A DNA stretch of 64,000 nt from positions 1 to 64,000 of the forward strand of contig JAMCCL010000138.1 of NCBI GenBank assembly GCA_024516035.1. The letters run 5' to 3'. The translations under genes and the position numbers were made by a program. Shown here piece by piece: positions 24,381 through 35,929 of this stretch (position 1 is its first letter; each line of letters begins with the position of its first letter). The stretch is from Bactericera cockerelli. Taxonomy: Eukaryota; Arthropoda; Insecta; Hemiptera; Triozidae. The notes under the pieces were generated by a model that did not search any database, was not told the DNA's origin, and saw only the letters and a list, made by a program, of their open reading frames with translations.

Positions 24381-26037
24381 AAACCAAATTTACTCAGTAG
24401 GTTATGAAACGTCCAGAAATATGAAAAAAATTGAAATCGGAGCAAAAAAATATTTTTTTTTACAAAAACGAACACAATACTTCCGATTTCTAATATTAGA
24501 AATTTCTCGGAAGTAAAATAACATGAAAAAAAAAAAGATAATATAAATGTTCGAAATCACTAAATACTATGTACTGTGTCTGTGTTAAACATCACAAAGA
24601 AGTCATCTATTATATTTATATATTCAACGTTTATTATACACAAATATACATAATTTAAGAAAGTTAGTTTTTAACTTTGGAATCTTCCGCAGGGTTAAAA
24701 CTTGTATGTTTTCTAATTAAGTCTAGAAACTTCCAACAACATCTTAACCCGTAAAATCTCAATATATGCAATTGAAAATGAGTGCTGTCTTTAGAAAATT
24801 GAGGAAAACTCCACTGAACATTTCTAAACTTTAATTATGAAATAGAGAAAAATGACCGCTTCATATTTGCCAACTGTAAATAGAAAATAATTTTCTACTC
24901 CAAATTGCTGTGAGCAAACAAATGGGAGGAATGTAGCTAAATAAAGTTAACTAAATAATAAAACACGCTGTCGCACTGGTATATGTATAAACATACCTAC
25001 GTGTTATATATTTACAATTCTAGTTTCGTGAGCTGTGTACCTCGTGTTTACTTATTTACACACAGAACGAAAGTAATAGTTCTCACGACAGAAAACGCTT
25101 TTGGATATATTTACAAAGAATTTTTTCAAGCTTCATTTTTTATGAATACTTTTCACAGTAGGTACTTTAAACTAGAGTAATATTAAATGTTATTTATTTT
25201 CTACGTTAGAATTTCTCTCTTCGAATATTACTTCCCACCTAAAAATATCTCGCCTCCACTACAAAATCTATGTGATACGTATGGTGTATATCTACATAAC
25301 TTTATTGTATTTAATTTTTCCAAAATTCATACTTTCTTGAGCAAGTTTGTCAAAAAACGACTTCATTTTAAAATCTGCATCCGAGATGAAAATTTAAATT
25401 TTAATAACTTATCTCCAAGTTTTCATTTTTTTTTTTCAGGGAGGGATAAGAGGTAAACTTTTTACTGGAAAAAATTCAATGTTAATATACATAGAAAATT
25501 GAAAGAATATTCTTACTTCTTATAAGTTAAAGAATAATGTTTGAAAAATGAAAAAGTTTTACATGAATAGAGATGATTTTTATTCACATAAGAAGAGACA
25601 AAAAGTTTACTCCCAATAAACAGTGTAATTATTATTTGTTTAAACTATATTATTTATTTACTTATGGAGTTTAAACTATATTATTTACGAGTACTTAGTT
25701 ATAAACTTTATTTTTTACTTCTACAAATCAGGTACAAAATATTGGATTTTGCCTCTTATTGAGTTTTTTTAAATTACTTTTTTTTTTTAAATTATAAACC
25801 CTTTATCGACTTCTAAAAATTCACGTCATTGAAACCCCTTAATCGAGAAACGTGAATTTTGCAGGAAAACCTCCATTTGCAGAAAATTTACAAATCTTGA
25901 ACCAATATTAACCTCTCCAGTCTTTAATTCTTGATCGGACTGGGAATAGCCAAAGTTTTGAACCTAGGAATTCGTTACCCAAGTCTTCGCCTGACTTGAC
26001 ATCGCTTATGACCTCAGCGATCTTGCAATAACAGTCT
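24381..26037. other. AT-rich intergenic or intronic DNA
   Basis: Clean sequence. Only short chance frames are present, the longest 89 codons at 25,187, rich in Phe, Ile and Asn and without similarity I can recognise. Nothing else seen. Confidence 0.6.
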
Positions 26038-26248
26038 GTCCCGGTAGCTCAGTGGTAAAGGCGGCACTCTGTGAATCCAGAGATTCCAGATGTCATGGGT
26101 TCGAAACCCAGCCGGGACATGACGTGTTATCCTGCCATTTGGGATTTTTACCACATAATAATATGTCTTGGGCTTACTGCTGTATTAATGGGACTTAAAG
26201 TCCTATTCGGGCAGTATAAATAAGGCGATATTATTATTATTATTATTG
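26038..26248 (+). mobile_element. tRNA-derived SINE with (ATT)n tail (family D)
   Basis: The head (26,038-26,118) has a perfect 7-bp acceptor stem GTCCCGG/CCGGGAC, an A box TAGCTCAGTGG and a B box GGTTCGAAACC, the internal promoter for RNA polymerase III. The anticodon loop has 6 bases and the variable region about 14, so it is not a functional tRNA. A body follows with TGGGCTTACTGCTG and a GGGCAGTATAAATAAG block, then (ATT)n. Diverged copies lie at 47,465-47,551, 48,268-48,470 and 49,374-49,560. Confidence 0.85.
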
Positions 26249-27522
26249 GACGTGCCGTCTACACATGTTTCCCATACTTACAATTTTGTTGGTAATACTA
26301 TTTTTCTTCACCCTAAATTATTGCTAAAGACTAATTACTGATGATGTTGACATATTAATGAAAAAACTGCCATTTTTATGATATAATTAAGGTTGAACAA
26401 AAAAAAATGTGAAGATAATGTAAAGAAATAGTTTAGAGAAAGGAAACTAACTATCATGAGAGATGACTGGAAAGTTTGAAGCACAAGAACAAGAAAGAAA
26501 TAACTTGAGGAGAATGATCCTGGTGGTTACACGTCAACCCCCGCGGCCTGCTGAAACAACCCAGTAAGTAACTTAACCACCCAGTAAGTAACTTAGCATT
26601 TCTTTGTGCATGTGGCCATGATTAGAAATAATAAAACATAATAATTTCATTGGTAGGTACCTTAATAATTATGATGAATAGCTATGATTCAGACGTTTCC
26701 CTGGTACTCATTTTCATTCCCAAACGCATGTGCTGTATGAGGGTAGTAAGTCCTAAGTTTGCTTTTTGAAAAGCGTTCGTTAAAGTTTCCACTAGTATGC
26801 TTTGAACAAAGCTTTTTGCCGTGCTTCTCCCTCAGAGCGCGTCGTATTTTTCAATTCTCTCGACTTTTTTCCTCTGGAGTTTTTTGAGGAAAATTTTTAG
26901 TTATTCATTATTGAGGAAAAAAGATCGCGATTTTTTTCGAAGATTCATGATATTATCTTTTTTTCGGTTTTCCTTCGAGACATTTTTGGAGCTATCGCAA
27001 TTATTTGTGTTTCTTTTTATAGGTTTTAAAATTGTCCTTTACGTGTAAAATTACATCACCATCGTAAGTCCCATGACAGTAAACACTTTTTGGCACTTCA
27101 AACATCTACCTACATGGCAGGTAATTAAAAAGCACAACTAATAATTATGTACCTATAGAAAAAAAGTTATTAATTTTTTTTTTTTTTTTCTTTTCTTCTT
27201 CTTCTTCTTTTTTTTCTTCAGAAGTAGCTTCGTGACAGCACTTCGAGGCAGCAATTTTTCTTTTTTTTATGTGCCCATGATTGCTGGCCGCTTTGGAATT
27301 TACAAGAAATACACATTTTCCTTCAATTGCTCACCTAGACAGAACATGTAGAATTATAACGAAAGTGATAACTATTTTCGTTATTTTTTATTATTATGTA
27401 GGTATTGTCATTCATTGACATTGTTATTATTTTATAAGTATTTATATTTTTTATGTGTTATTGTTCGTACGTTTTATGTACATAGAATTAATAATATACC
27501 AGATATATACTGACATATAATA
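26249..27522. other. AT-rich DNA with a pyrimidine microsatellite
   Basis: No gene recognised. A T-rich run passing into (TTC)n occupies 27,173-27,222. A 75-codon frame at 26,821 is Phe- and Leu-rich and reflects T-rich composition. Confidence 0.6.
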
Positions 27523-27670
27523 ACCGACCTCAGTAGATTGATCGATAAGGCGGCGGACTTAGGTCGGTCGGTGGTTCAAGTCCCGGTTTCATTTAGTAGA
27601 TTTAGTAAAGCGATATTTCGTGATATCACAACACCAGTAGTTGTGATATCACGAAAGTGATTAACACAAA
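27523..27670 (+). mobile_element. Short SINE-like element, copy 1 (family C)
   Basis: Begins ACCGACCTCAGTAGATTGATC, has a B-box-like GGTTCAAGTCC at about 27,573, and ends CACGAAAGTGATTAACACAAA. The same start, B-box region and end occur in the copy at 43,079-43,217. The internal promoter motif and about 145-base length suggest a short tRNA-derived SINE. This copy contains a perfect inverted repeat not present in the other. Confidence 0.65.
27616..27656. repeat. Perfect 17-bp inverted repeat, 7-base loop
   Basis: Arms at 27,616-27,632 and 27,640-27,656 are exact reverse complements around ACCAGTA. It lies inside the family C element; the sister copy keeps only the right arm in diverged form. 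Confidence 0.9.
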
Positions 27671-27732
27671 TATGATACCTAACTTTACTGACATATTATA
27701 ATTAAATTCTTTTAACTTTTTGACCAACTTTT

Positions 27733-28077
27733 ATGAGATTATATTACTTACAATCAATAGGTAAATTTACTGTGCATACTACAAACCTTGATACCTATAG
27801 CTTGTTGGATCATTCAAATGGCACTATGAGGCATGGTCAATCATTCCGGTACTCTCATTGTTCTGAAAATGATGAACTAACTACGCGAGAACAGCTTGCT
27901 CTATTTTATCTTTCAAAAAATTTGAATCCCTCCTACAGAAACAGAGCTGTGTTCAATGAAGTTAGGTATAATGCACTTGTGTTGTTCACTCATGCAAGTC
28001 GCATTCTGAAAATTCAATTTTCTGATGAAATCTTCAAAGGACTAACTTCGTTTCGCAAGATTATTTTTCATAGATAA
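27733..28077 (+). CDS. Unidentified 114-codon ORF ahead of an A run
   Basis: An ATG-initiated frame with an in-frame TGA twelve bases upstream and TAA at 28,075-28,077. Composition is balanced for this AT-rich window, with segments NLDTYSLLDHSNGTM and REQLALFYLSKNLNPSYRNR. No signal peptide or membrane segment. Sixteen bases after the stop is an A run (about 28,096-28,113), as in a retrocopied transcript. I do not recognise the protein. It may be a retrocopy fragment, a mobile-element ORF or a chance frame; no splice sites or duplicated target sites were identified. Confidence 0.3.
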   Translation: MRLYYLQSIGKFTVHTTNLDTYSLLDHSNGTMRHGQSFRYSHCSENDELTTREQLALFYLSKNLNPSYRNRAVFNEVRYNALVLFTHASRILKIQFSDEIFKGLTSFRKIIFHR

Positions 28078-28224
28078 TGTTCAAATGTTCATTGAAAAAA
28101 AAAAAAAAAAAAATAGAATAGAAATCGGGTCATTACTGGGGCTGTCAAGCGGGCCTTGCAACTTCCATGATCATGATTTTCGTCCTCTAATTAATTTAAG
28201 TAATCGCAGTAAATTACAACAATA

Positions 28225-28312
28225 AGGATTCGTTTATCAATTACATTAAAACAGGGTGATAAATTTCTGACTAGCGCTAATCAGCTGATTAGTACTATTG
28301 GTTTGTTAATCA
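28225..28312. repeat. Dispersed repeat, copy 1
   Basis: Shares GTTTATCAATTACATTAAA, a TTTGACTAG-like block and GCTAATCA-CAGATTAG-like core with 61,090-61,178. The core here is the perfect palindrome CTAATCAGCTGATTAG (28,277-28,292). Class unknown; MITE-like. Confidence 0.55.
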
Positions 28313-30302
28313 ATGACATCACGATCAATACTCTTGAAAGTCTTGGAGGTTGAGTAGCCCCTAGATCCAAGTTGATCCATAAGTCAATATCGCATTTATC
28401 AATTTACTTGTATGCTTTGAAGTCTTTGAACACAAGAAGGGCGAAAGACAACAGAATAAGGTGATAACCACCAGGTACGGACAATGCATTTCTATCACCA
28501 ACCATCAAAGTCTTATTACTTTGAGGTCACATACTGAAATAATGTATTGAGGAAAAATCCAAAAATTGGGCGAAAACCGATCCACAGATCACGGATCCAT
28601 GCGCTAAATTCTTTACATTACCAATCTAGTGACGTAACCACATCGACTACCAATACTTGGTCCAAGTCCTAACCTCACTGGGCCTTGATAGAGAGGTGGT
28701 ACACGCTCGTCTAGTTAACAGTCTAAGTAGTAATAATTAAATTAATGTATAATGTGTTTTGGTGTATAACGCCGCTTTCAACTGCTTAGGTCACATCGAG
28801 ACAGAGGTTTACATTCCATTCGATGGAAACTCATAAACCAACTAACCACACTAACCTGACCCATCCTGGATTGCGTCAGTAATAGCCAAATCATCCAAGT
28901 CCTAACCACGCTGGACGTCACTGAACTGAAAAAACGAGAACTGTTCAGTTGTACTCAACGTGTCATCGACTCTGGCTATTAAAAAAAAGACCGCCCGCCT
29001 TCAAGCGAATTGGCAAGTGTGAGTGGATGTCTCAAATTGTTAATTTTATCACTAGTGTCTTGGTAATTTCAGATGCTCATAATATAATACAGTCTAACCT
29101 GTGTATAAAAAAACCGCATTTTTTCTCTTATATTCAGGTTTCTCATGTACTAAGGTTATTTTTTTTTTCCTATACAGAGGTGAATTTGACCTGGACTTTT
29201 TTTCTCTCTTTACTATCCAGGTTTTTTTTATTATTGTTATCTCTTTTTATTATCTTTTATATCCAGGTTCGACTGTATATCATTTAGGCTCTAAAACTTT
29301 AAAATTTCAAAAAGATAACTCGTGATAGGTATAATATTATTATGTATCTCCAAGTTTCACTTACTTCTCGCCCTCAACAAGAGGGTGGTGAAAAATATTC
29401 TCTTACCTCTAAAAACAGTTAAACCCTAAATCTGTAAGGTGTGATGCTACATTGCGGCGAAATCCCACAAACACCGCACGTTCTTTCTCATGAGTGTTTT
29501 TTCCCTCAATTTTACACATGTAAATCCCTACTGCCTACATTCCCCCCTAATTCTTCTCTCTTCTTATAATCCGTGTAGATTAATTCTTCTTTTTTTATCT
29601 CTCTCTTTCATTTTTTCTACCATTGATATCTTTCTCTCTCCCTGTTTTGATACTTTTACGCTCCTAGTTGCATACAGAGTGAATCAATGTGAAAACTTAG
29701 TTATGTCCCTCTGCTGTTTGACATTTGCAAGTTTTGCAAATGTGACAATTTTTATCGATTGCAAAACCTTTATTTTATTCTTCTTCTTTCATTTTTTCTT
29801 TTTCCAAAATTTCTTGAAATCGGCAAAGATCAATATCCTTTTACTTTGTTTTATTAAATATAGTAATAAATAAACCTTTTTTATTTGGAATAAATTGGAT
29901 ACAAAATTACAATTAAAAAATAAATTAACAATAATTAATAGTATTCCAATTCAGCGTGTTGCTGAGGTTTTTTTTTTTTTTTTTTTTTTTATTATTATTT
30001 TTTTTTTCTTCAATTTATCGGTTTTGTTTTATTACTTGAGCGAAATCAATATTGAAAAAAAAAACAAAAACATTCTTTCTGGTGTGTTTACCTTTTTTAC
30101 AAGTGAATAATTATTCACTTTTCACAATAAAAATCAGGCATTTTTGACAGCAATGAATTTGCGTGTTGTCCTTCACTAATAATAATAGTAATAAACATTG
30201 CACATTGCATACCCAAGTTTTGCAGACGCACGTAGAATTTATTGCGCGTTCAGCAAAACAAATTTATATGTAGGTATATAAATATGTAGTAAAAATCTAA
30301 AG
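28313..30302. other. Intergenic or intronic DNA
   Basis: Frames at 28,949 and 29,490 (112 and 127 codons) are Phe/Leu/Ser-rich and follow T-rich composition. A T run occupies 29,969-29,989. Short words such as CCAAGTCCTAACC recur at about 28,671 and 28,892. No gene recognised. Confidence 0.55.
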
Positions 30303-31043
30303 GTAGGATAACACGATATGGCAGAGCGACATATAATATGGCAATCTCCCTTGCCATAGCGTGTGATCGGTCTTTGTTTACATGACCATAGAACTATTTG
30401 AGTCTATGGCGACAAGTTTTTTCTATGGTGCCATAGACGTATGGCAGGATCTATGCCATCTATGGCATTCGTGTGAGTGCTTTATCACACAAATGCTCTA
30501 CAATATGATAATATGGTGACGACTGGCAGGCTTATCTACAGGGTGGTCCAGAAAGTTTGCACCAAAATGATAGGTGTAATAAAAGAGACCATTTCCAACA
30601 AAAATATTCCCGGACATTTTCCTTTTTTTTTTGTCGTTTTCAAAATGGCGGCCAAAACGTGTGTTTTCAAATATTCCGACTTTGGTTTGGCTTTTGATTT
30701 TTTTAATTTTTTCTGTACCACCTAGAAAAAAACGGATTGCATTTTTGAATTGAAAATAAAATTTTAATTAAAATAAGTTAAATTAACCCGTTCAATGTTT
30801 TAATGATCATGCTCATTTAGGCTGTCAAGGTTCTGAACGCACATATTTGAAAAACATAGGTTTTGGCCGCCATTTTGAAAATGACAAAAAATAAAGGAAA
30901 ATGTCCGGGAATATTTTTGTTGGAAATGGCCTCTTTTCTTACCCCTATCATTTTGGTGCAAACTTTTTGGACCACCCTGTATATACTCTATGGCAATACT
31001 ACAATGCCATAGAGTTCAGCTGTGCCATACAGTGTGATCCTAC
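30303..31043. mobile_element. MITE with GTAGGAT-ACAC termini, host of a nested MITE
   Basis: The left end GTAGGATAACACGATATGGCA (30,303) is matched in inverse by TGCCATACAGTGTGATCCTAC ending at 31,043. Internally both halves are rich in the word TATGGCA or TGCCATA. The element is interrupted by another MITE at 30,540-30,979; without that insertion it is about 300 bases. The target-site duplication is unclear. Confidence 0.65.
30540..30979. mobile_element. Foldback MITE with about 140-bp inverted repeats
   Basis: Ends CAGGGTGGTCC and GGACCACCCTG are flanked on both sides by TA, the target duplication of Tc1/mariner-type elements. The inverted repeats extend about 140 bases (30,540-30,685 and 30,835-30,979) with few mismatches, sharing AAGTTTGCACCAAAATGATA and AAAATGGCGGCCAAAAC. 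There is no transposase. It lies inside the older element 30,303-31,043. Confidence 0.85.
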
Positions 31044-31159
31044 TTTTATACTATCAGAATAATTGTTATTTCCACTTAACAGATGACCCTGACCCAAGTT
31101 TTCTTCAACATAATTGTTTGTAAATCGTCCAAAATATTAATGTTTTAAACTTTTCTAAT

Positions 31160-31355
31160 TTCAAAGGCGGGGTTATTGCCTAAGGCAATAACCCCGCCCT
31201 TTAGTTAGGACATATATTATGTATATATTTATTTATTTTTTCTTTATTTATTATTTTTTTTTTGTTTTGTTATATTGTATTTTGTATTTTCGTTTGTAAT
31301 TATTTGTATTGTATATGTCCTATTATCTAATAAAGTGTAAATAAATAAAATAAAT
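31160..31355 (+). mobile_element. LINE 3' end with conserved hairpin
   Basis: Starts with the perfect hairpin GGCGGGGTTATTGCC/GGCAATAACCCCGCC around TAA (31,166-31,198), then CCCTTTAGTTAGGACATAT, a T-rich stretch, and TCTAATAAAGTGTAAATAAA followed by an A/T-rich tail. The same order occurs, reversed, at 37,285-37,475, with a diverged hairpin at the same place. This looks like the 3' UTR of a LINE family. Confidence 0.65.
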
Positions 31356-31997
31356 AAAATTTATGTTATCATAGAGCCAGTTACTCTTATATTATCCCTA
31401 AATACCATTTATCGAGAATCTAAAAAGTCACTTCAGTGAGAAAAAAAAACCACTTCAAGTTTAACTTTATAAGGCTACCACAAAACCACCACCATTTTCC
31501 AGAGAATATTCAAAAGAAATAATATATCCCCTTCAATCCAGATAATGATCTACTTTTCAAAAAGCCAAACCGCACTACAAACTTGGTATAACCAAGCAAA
31601 CTCGTTGGGAAGCACAGAAAATAAACCACTCATTAAGAAGAGGTCAGAGTTGCTCAACTCTTGACAATAGTCATGGTTTCTTCTCTTCAAAGCAACTTTT
31701 TTTTTTTTTTAAATTACATAGTTATTCTTCCTTGGATATTATTATTGTATATCAGTTAAACTTAAGTTTTAAAAGTATGACTTCTGTGTGGTGGAGCATA
31801 AGCAAGCCTCTCAATTTGTGTGGCTAGCGCAGCATTACTAAGAGCCTTCTTTATTTCTCGACTCTTTTTACATTATTTTCTTTATACTCTGGTAATGTCG
31901 TCACTAGTCGTAACATATTAAGTAATTACCTACTCATTTTTTCCTCACAAGGTACCTATCAGTGAACATCCAAAGTAGGTACAGATTGATTTTTTTC

Positions 31998-32046
31998 TAG
32001 CCACTTGGGATTCGAACCCAGGTAGGCTACACCACTCAGCTACGGT
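31998..32046 (-). repeat. tRNA-like SINE head fragment
   Basis: On the minus strand: A-box-like TAGCTGAGTGG, then B box GGTTCGAATCC only about 20 bases later, so the anticodon arm is missing. No body or tail identified. A truncated SINE head or tRNA remnant. Confidence 0.45.
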
Positions 32047-32157
32047 TATTATCAGATAGATTTCGAAGGAAGGGTTTAGGAACTCCATAACTTGATGAAT
32101 ATCAAAATTGTGCAACCATAATAATTCATTTTTTCTGTCCACTTTTTCATTTAAATA

Positions 32158-32282
32158 TATCATCATCATAGGGTGGCGTCATCGTGAACGATGGTAGCCA
32201 GAAAGTGGAAGAATGACTCAGCACTTCTACCACTGTCTTCACAAGGAGGCTAATAATTGACAAGGGCCCCCAGAACCCAGAA
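32158..32282 (-). mobile_element. SINE family B, GAT-tailed, 5' truncated
   Basis: On the minus strand: GGGGGCCCTTGTCAATTATT, GCCTCCTTGTGAAGACAGTG, a GTAGAAGTGCTGAGTCATTC block and a CACCCTATGATGATGAT tail. The same order is found at 57,098-57,247, which also retains the 5' head. Confidence 0.75.
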
Positions 32283-32539
32283 TTAAAAATATACAAGTAC
32301 CTATTTTCGTAGTTTTTTTTTCTGTTTAGAGAAGTCAATTCTTGATTTATTCTCTCACTTCCCCCATCTAATCTCCTTAGTACTCACCACATGTTTGTTA
32401 AAGGCGTGTAGCACATGTATTTTTTTACAAGGCCACTTCCATCAAGCTGGTGTGCAGCTTTTTTATACTTGTGTAATTTTTACAACAAGGTGGTGGTGCT
32501 GGTAACATAAACATTAGCTTCTATGTACAATGTACATTT

Positions 32540-33161
32540 GAATCGGTCATTTCAGAAACACCATAAGTCAAAAATATCAACTTTTCAGGAGGCGAAAAAA
32601 ACCTTTTTATTTTGTTAGTTTTGTACCAACAAAAAAGCAAAAATATATTTTAGATACCTGAATTACTCATTTATGGATAGTATTAAACAAACCCGTAATA
32701 TTATACTTGGTTAAGAAGAAATTTGAAATTGAAATTTTTGAGTTATGGTGTTTCAGAAGTATAACTTGAGTAATGTTGTTTCTGAAATGACTGTACATGA
32801 CTAATGGTGTTTAAATCATTTAAATCATTCTTTAAATCATTGTACGTATAAAAATTTATTTGTAAAAAATTACCACTACACTGAGTACAATCTACAGGTT
32901 TCTGAAAACAAAACAATAACAAAGCACTGATTTCAAAAATTTCATAATTACTGCGCATGTTCACAACAGAAACACATTAACTCAGTGAGTTAAGGTGTTT
33001 CTGAAATGAATGCATATTACTATCTCCTATAAATTCAATACAAATTATCTGAGTCATGTTGTTTCTATACGGAACGAAGCGTTTTTATCTCCTCTTTCCA
33101 AAAATATGAAAATCTCAAAATCGAAAAAAATGACTTATGGTGTTTCTAAAATGACCGATTC
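32540..33161. mobile_element. MITE with repeated subterminal GGTGTTTCTGAAATGA motifs
   Basis: Ends GAATCGGTCATTTCAGAAAC (32,540) and its near-exact inverse ending GACCGATTC at 33,161; about 33 bases match. ATTT flanks both sides (32,536-32,539 and 33,162-33,165), a possible 4-bp duplication. The motif, in either orientation, recurs near 32,547, 32,748, 32,780, 32,990, 33,057 and 33,137. No transposase. The 121-codon frame starting at 33,010 crosses the element end and is not considered a gene. Confidence 0.65.
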
Positions 33162-33165
33162 ATTT

Positions 33166-34376
33166 CTCTTCCCATTGCCACCACCTCTCCACCCCTCTCT
33201 TCACTTTCCATTTCATCCCTATTCCTACCCCTACTTTTTCGTAACCGTAAAACAAGAAACATTCGATTATTGCAATGGGAATATATGTTGGGTTGATCCC
33301 ATTTCATGTTTTTTGTTTCTGTTGGACAGAAAATGGTATGTACAAGTACATTGTACAATAATTATCTCGATTTAGTGCTATAGTTGATAGGTCAATACCA
33401 AAGAATTGCATTATTTTTGTGCAAATTACCCATAAAATTGTAATTTTCAACGATTTTCACCTGAAACTTTACAGTAATATGTAAATATTAAAAGATACAC
33501 TAATTAAATACAAACAAACCCACACAAAAAGAAAATCCTCCCAAGCCCTGGTATTGAATTTATGAGTTGGAACTCGTTTTATTATCAAGTCAGGAAATAT
33601 TGCAGAGTCACGTGATTCCTTCATAAAATATAGGGATTTAATATCCCCGGCACCTTGGCAATCTATTTACATATGGCACATAAATATGATATTGACGTTC
33701 CAGTCAACAGGAATAAAATTCTCATCTCAACACCCATTTTTATTTGTTCTTATTTATAACTTTCGCATACGAAATACGAGATCTTTCATAGAAAGGACTT
33801 TGATGGATATCATGTTGGAGGTGTTTGCTTTATTGGATATCGTTTTACTGGAAAAGTAGTTCTACTGAGTACTGAGGTACCTACTCGGGTATGTATTTCA
33901 TTTTAGTTTGAGTAGGTACTGTGAAGGAGACGAGGATTTGAATCTCCAATGCGTAGACATTTTTAAGTCTGTAATAGAAATTCTAGCCTAGATGAAGGAA
34001 TATTTTGTGTGCCTCGTAGATAATGAAAATAACACCTAAAATAGTGACCTGTAGGTAGTATAGGTAATATCTTCATTTTAAGCAATGATATACGGAAGAT
34101 GTTTGAGGCTCTTTCCTCTGACTCTTAGAGAGACAGTGCGAATGATCGATAATCGCTCTTGAGTTCTTATCATAGCTAGAACATTAGAATAAGTTTTGTT
34201 CCATCTGGCGCTTAGATCATTATTTTCAAGTAATTGCCATATTCAGTATGCATCACACCTTCTAGTGAAAGAATGAGGGTGGTGAATCTTCTTAGGGTGA
34301 ACCGCCGCGAAAAAAGTTTGGCCGTCCCTGGTATACACAACTCATAAAACAGCAGTCTGTATATTATGTATGTACC
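33166..34376. other. Intergenic or intronic DNA
   Basis: Clean sequence without recognised coding blocks or repeats. Confidence 0.6.
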
Positions 34377-34838
34377 TTAGTGTGGCCCTTAGCTATAGAG
34401 GAGGATTTTTTTCCTCCGATTTTTTCCGCTCCATCGGCAAAATATGGTTCCAATTAATATTAAAAAAATCTGGAAAAAGTTTCAGCTCGATCAAAGGTCG
34501 TTAACACGTGCCGCCGGGACCTTTAAGTTTAGATCTGCAATCGGAAGGGGCAATATACGTTTTTAAGCATAATGTTGATCCTATCTTGAAGAAACTTCAT
34601 CTCACAGAAAAAAATATAGAATGTAAAATGTACAGAAGGGTTTTCTTTTTATTATTTGGTACATAATTATTTTAGTGGGTAGCACAGCATTATCGAGACA
34701 CCTGATAATAGCATTTGTCTAAGTAACTCACTACTGTTTTTTCGTAATACTAAGTAGAAAATTAGAAAACTATCGTATATTAGATTTTTTTATTTGAAGT
34801 TGAAGAAAAGAACATTGAACATAATTATTGTAATAATA

Positions 34839-35060
34839 TTAATTTATCCGTACTATTAAAATAAATGCGAGATAAACTCCTTTTTCTGCTGTATCGTTTA
34901 CTACTTTTAAGAATTTAATCTCGTTATACGCGTCTTGGAAATTTTCATTTTCCCACCAGTCATTAGGATCTAAACAGAGAAAAGATTTGTTTATTTGAAA
35001 CCTCTCAAAAAAAACCTGCGTCTCCTCTGACACAAAAAAGTCCAGCTCCTTGCTAAGCAA
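34839..35060 (-). pseudogene. Transposase-like fragment, left arm (deleted copy)
   Basis: The minus strand encodes the same C-terminal segment as the right arm up to FLKVVNDTAEKGV (FVSEETQVFFERFQINKSF, DPNDWWENENFQDAYNEI), then diverges at the 168-base deletion and stops after 13 unrelated codons. The upstream part of the reading frame continues, with stops, to about 35,290. Confidence 0.7.
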
Positions 35061-35369
35061 GTTTATAAGATCTTTAGTCTTACAACCATACTTCTATTTA
35101 TTTTGTTTCTTCCTCTCTTTAGTGAGGGACTTAACCATGTTAGATTTTACAACATTTGAGATATCTCTATCAAAAAAAACCCAACCCTCCTGCCTCTTCA
35201 CTCAAATACCAGAGATGGTCTACAATTTTTTTTGATGCCACACTAGATACTCGTACTTCAGTGTCCATTTTTTGATACGCAAGAAGTTTCTTAATAAATG
35301 AGAGAACTAGTCTTGGCGCTGTTATACCTACAGGTGCAGTATACCAAGCCTCAATATAAAGGAAAGATA

Positions 35370-35645
35370 GTCTGGCTGGGGGAAGTTAAACAGGGAGAAG
35401 ACAAGTGTCCCAATAGAGGACTAAAAACAGAGAACAGACTAGCCAACAATTACAAGCCAGGCTAGCTTGCAGTTTCCTAAGGGTTTAATGGCTTATAAAG
35501 AAAAGTACAAGTCATCATGATGGTTGATCGCACATAGAAATATGTGTTTCAGGACGAGCCAACTTTGAAATAAAGTTGGCTGGAGACCATCACTCACCCC
35601 TCCAGCTGTAGCCAAGCTGGCTACAACAACAACAACAACAACAAC
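35370..35645 (+). mobile_element. SINE family A, complete, (CAA)n tail
   Basis: A full-length 276-bp retroposon with 12-bp target duplications AAAGGAAAGATA at 35,358-35,369 and 35,646-35,657. It starts GTCTGGCTGGGGGAAGTTAA, has a GCAAGCTAGCCTGG-like middle, a hairpin AGCCAACTTTGAAATAAAGT and a GGAGACCATCACT-CCAGCTG block, and ends in (CAA)n. No tRNA-like boxes are evident in the head. Its 5' 155 bases are also in the right arm of the inverted duplication (35,752-35,925, opposite orientation). Other copies: 42,132-42,405 and the fragment at 15,543-15,605. Confidence 0.9.
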
Positions 35646-35657
35646 AAAGGAAAGATA

Positions 35658-35751
35658 CAAACAAACAAATATCAAGGATGGTCTTGAGTTCTTCAGCAGT
35701 CATTAAGAACTCTTTTTTAAACTCTGGTATTTGATTAAAGAGGCAGTTATG
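35658..35751 (-). pseudogene. Transposase segment in the spacer
   Basis: The minus strand of the spacer reads NQIPEFKKEFLMTAEELKTI, and TQIPEM at the corresponding frame in the left arm (about 35,195-35,215) is similar. It is the continuation of the transposon beyond the SINE insertion, present once; the inverted duplication joins at 35,751/35,752. Confidence 0.5.
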
Positions 35752-35929
35752 AACCATCATGAGGACTTGGACTTTTCTTTATAAGCCATTAAACCCTTAG
35801 GAAACTGCAAGCTAGCCTGGCTTGTAAGGGTGGGCTAGTCTGTTCTCTGTTTTTAGTCCTCTATTGGGACACTTGTCTTCTCCCTGTTTAACTTCCCCCA
35901 GCCAGACTATCTTTCCTTTATATTGAGGC

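Noticed and set aside
26038..26118. tRNA gene
   Set aside because: The anticodon loop and variable region are abnormal, and a body and tail shared with other copies follow, so it is a SINE head.
29490..29873. 127-codon ORF rich in Phe, Leu and Ser
   Set aside because: Residue use follows T-rich DNA. No domain, splice site or similarity recognised.
33010..33375. 121-codon ORF
   Set aside because: It begins inside a MITE, crosses its terminal repeat, and then becomes Pro/Phe/Tyr-rich low complexity.
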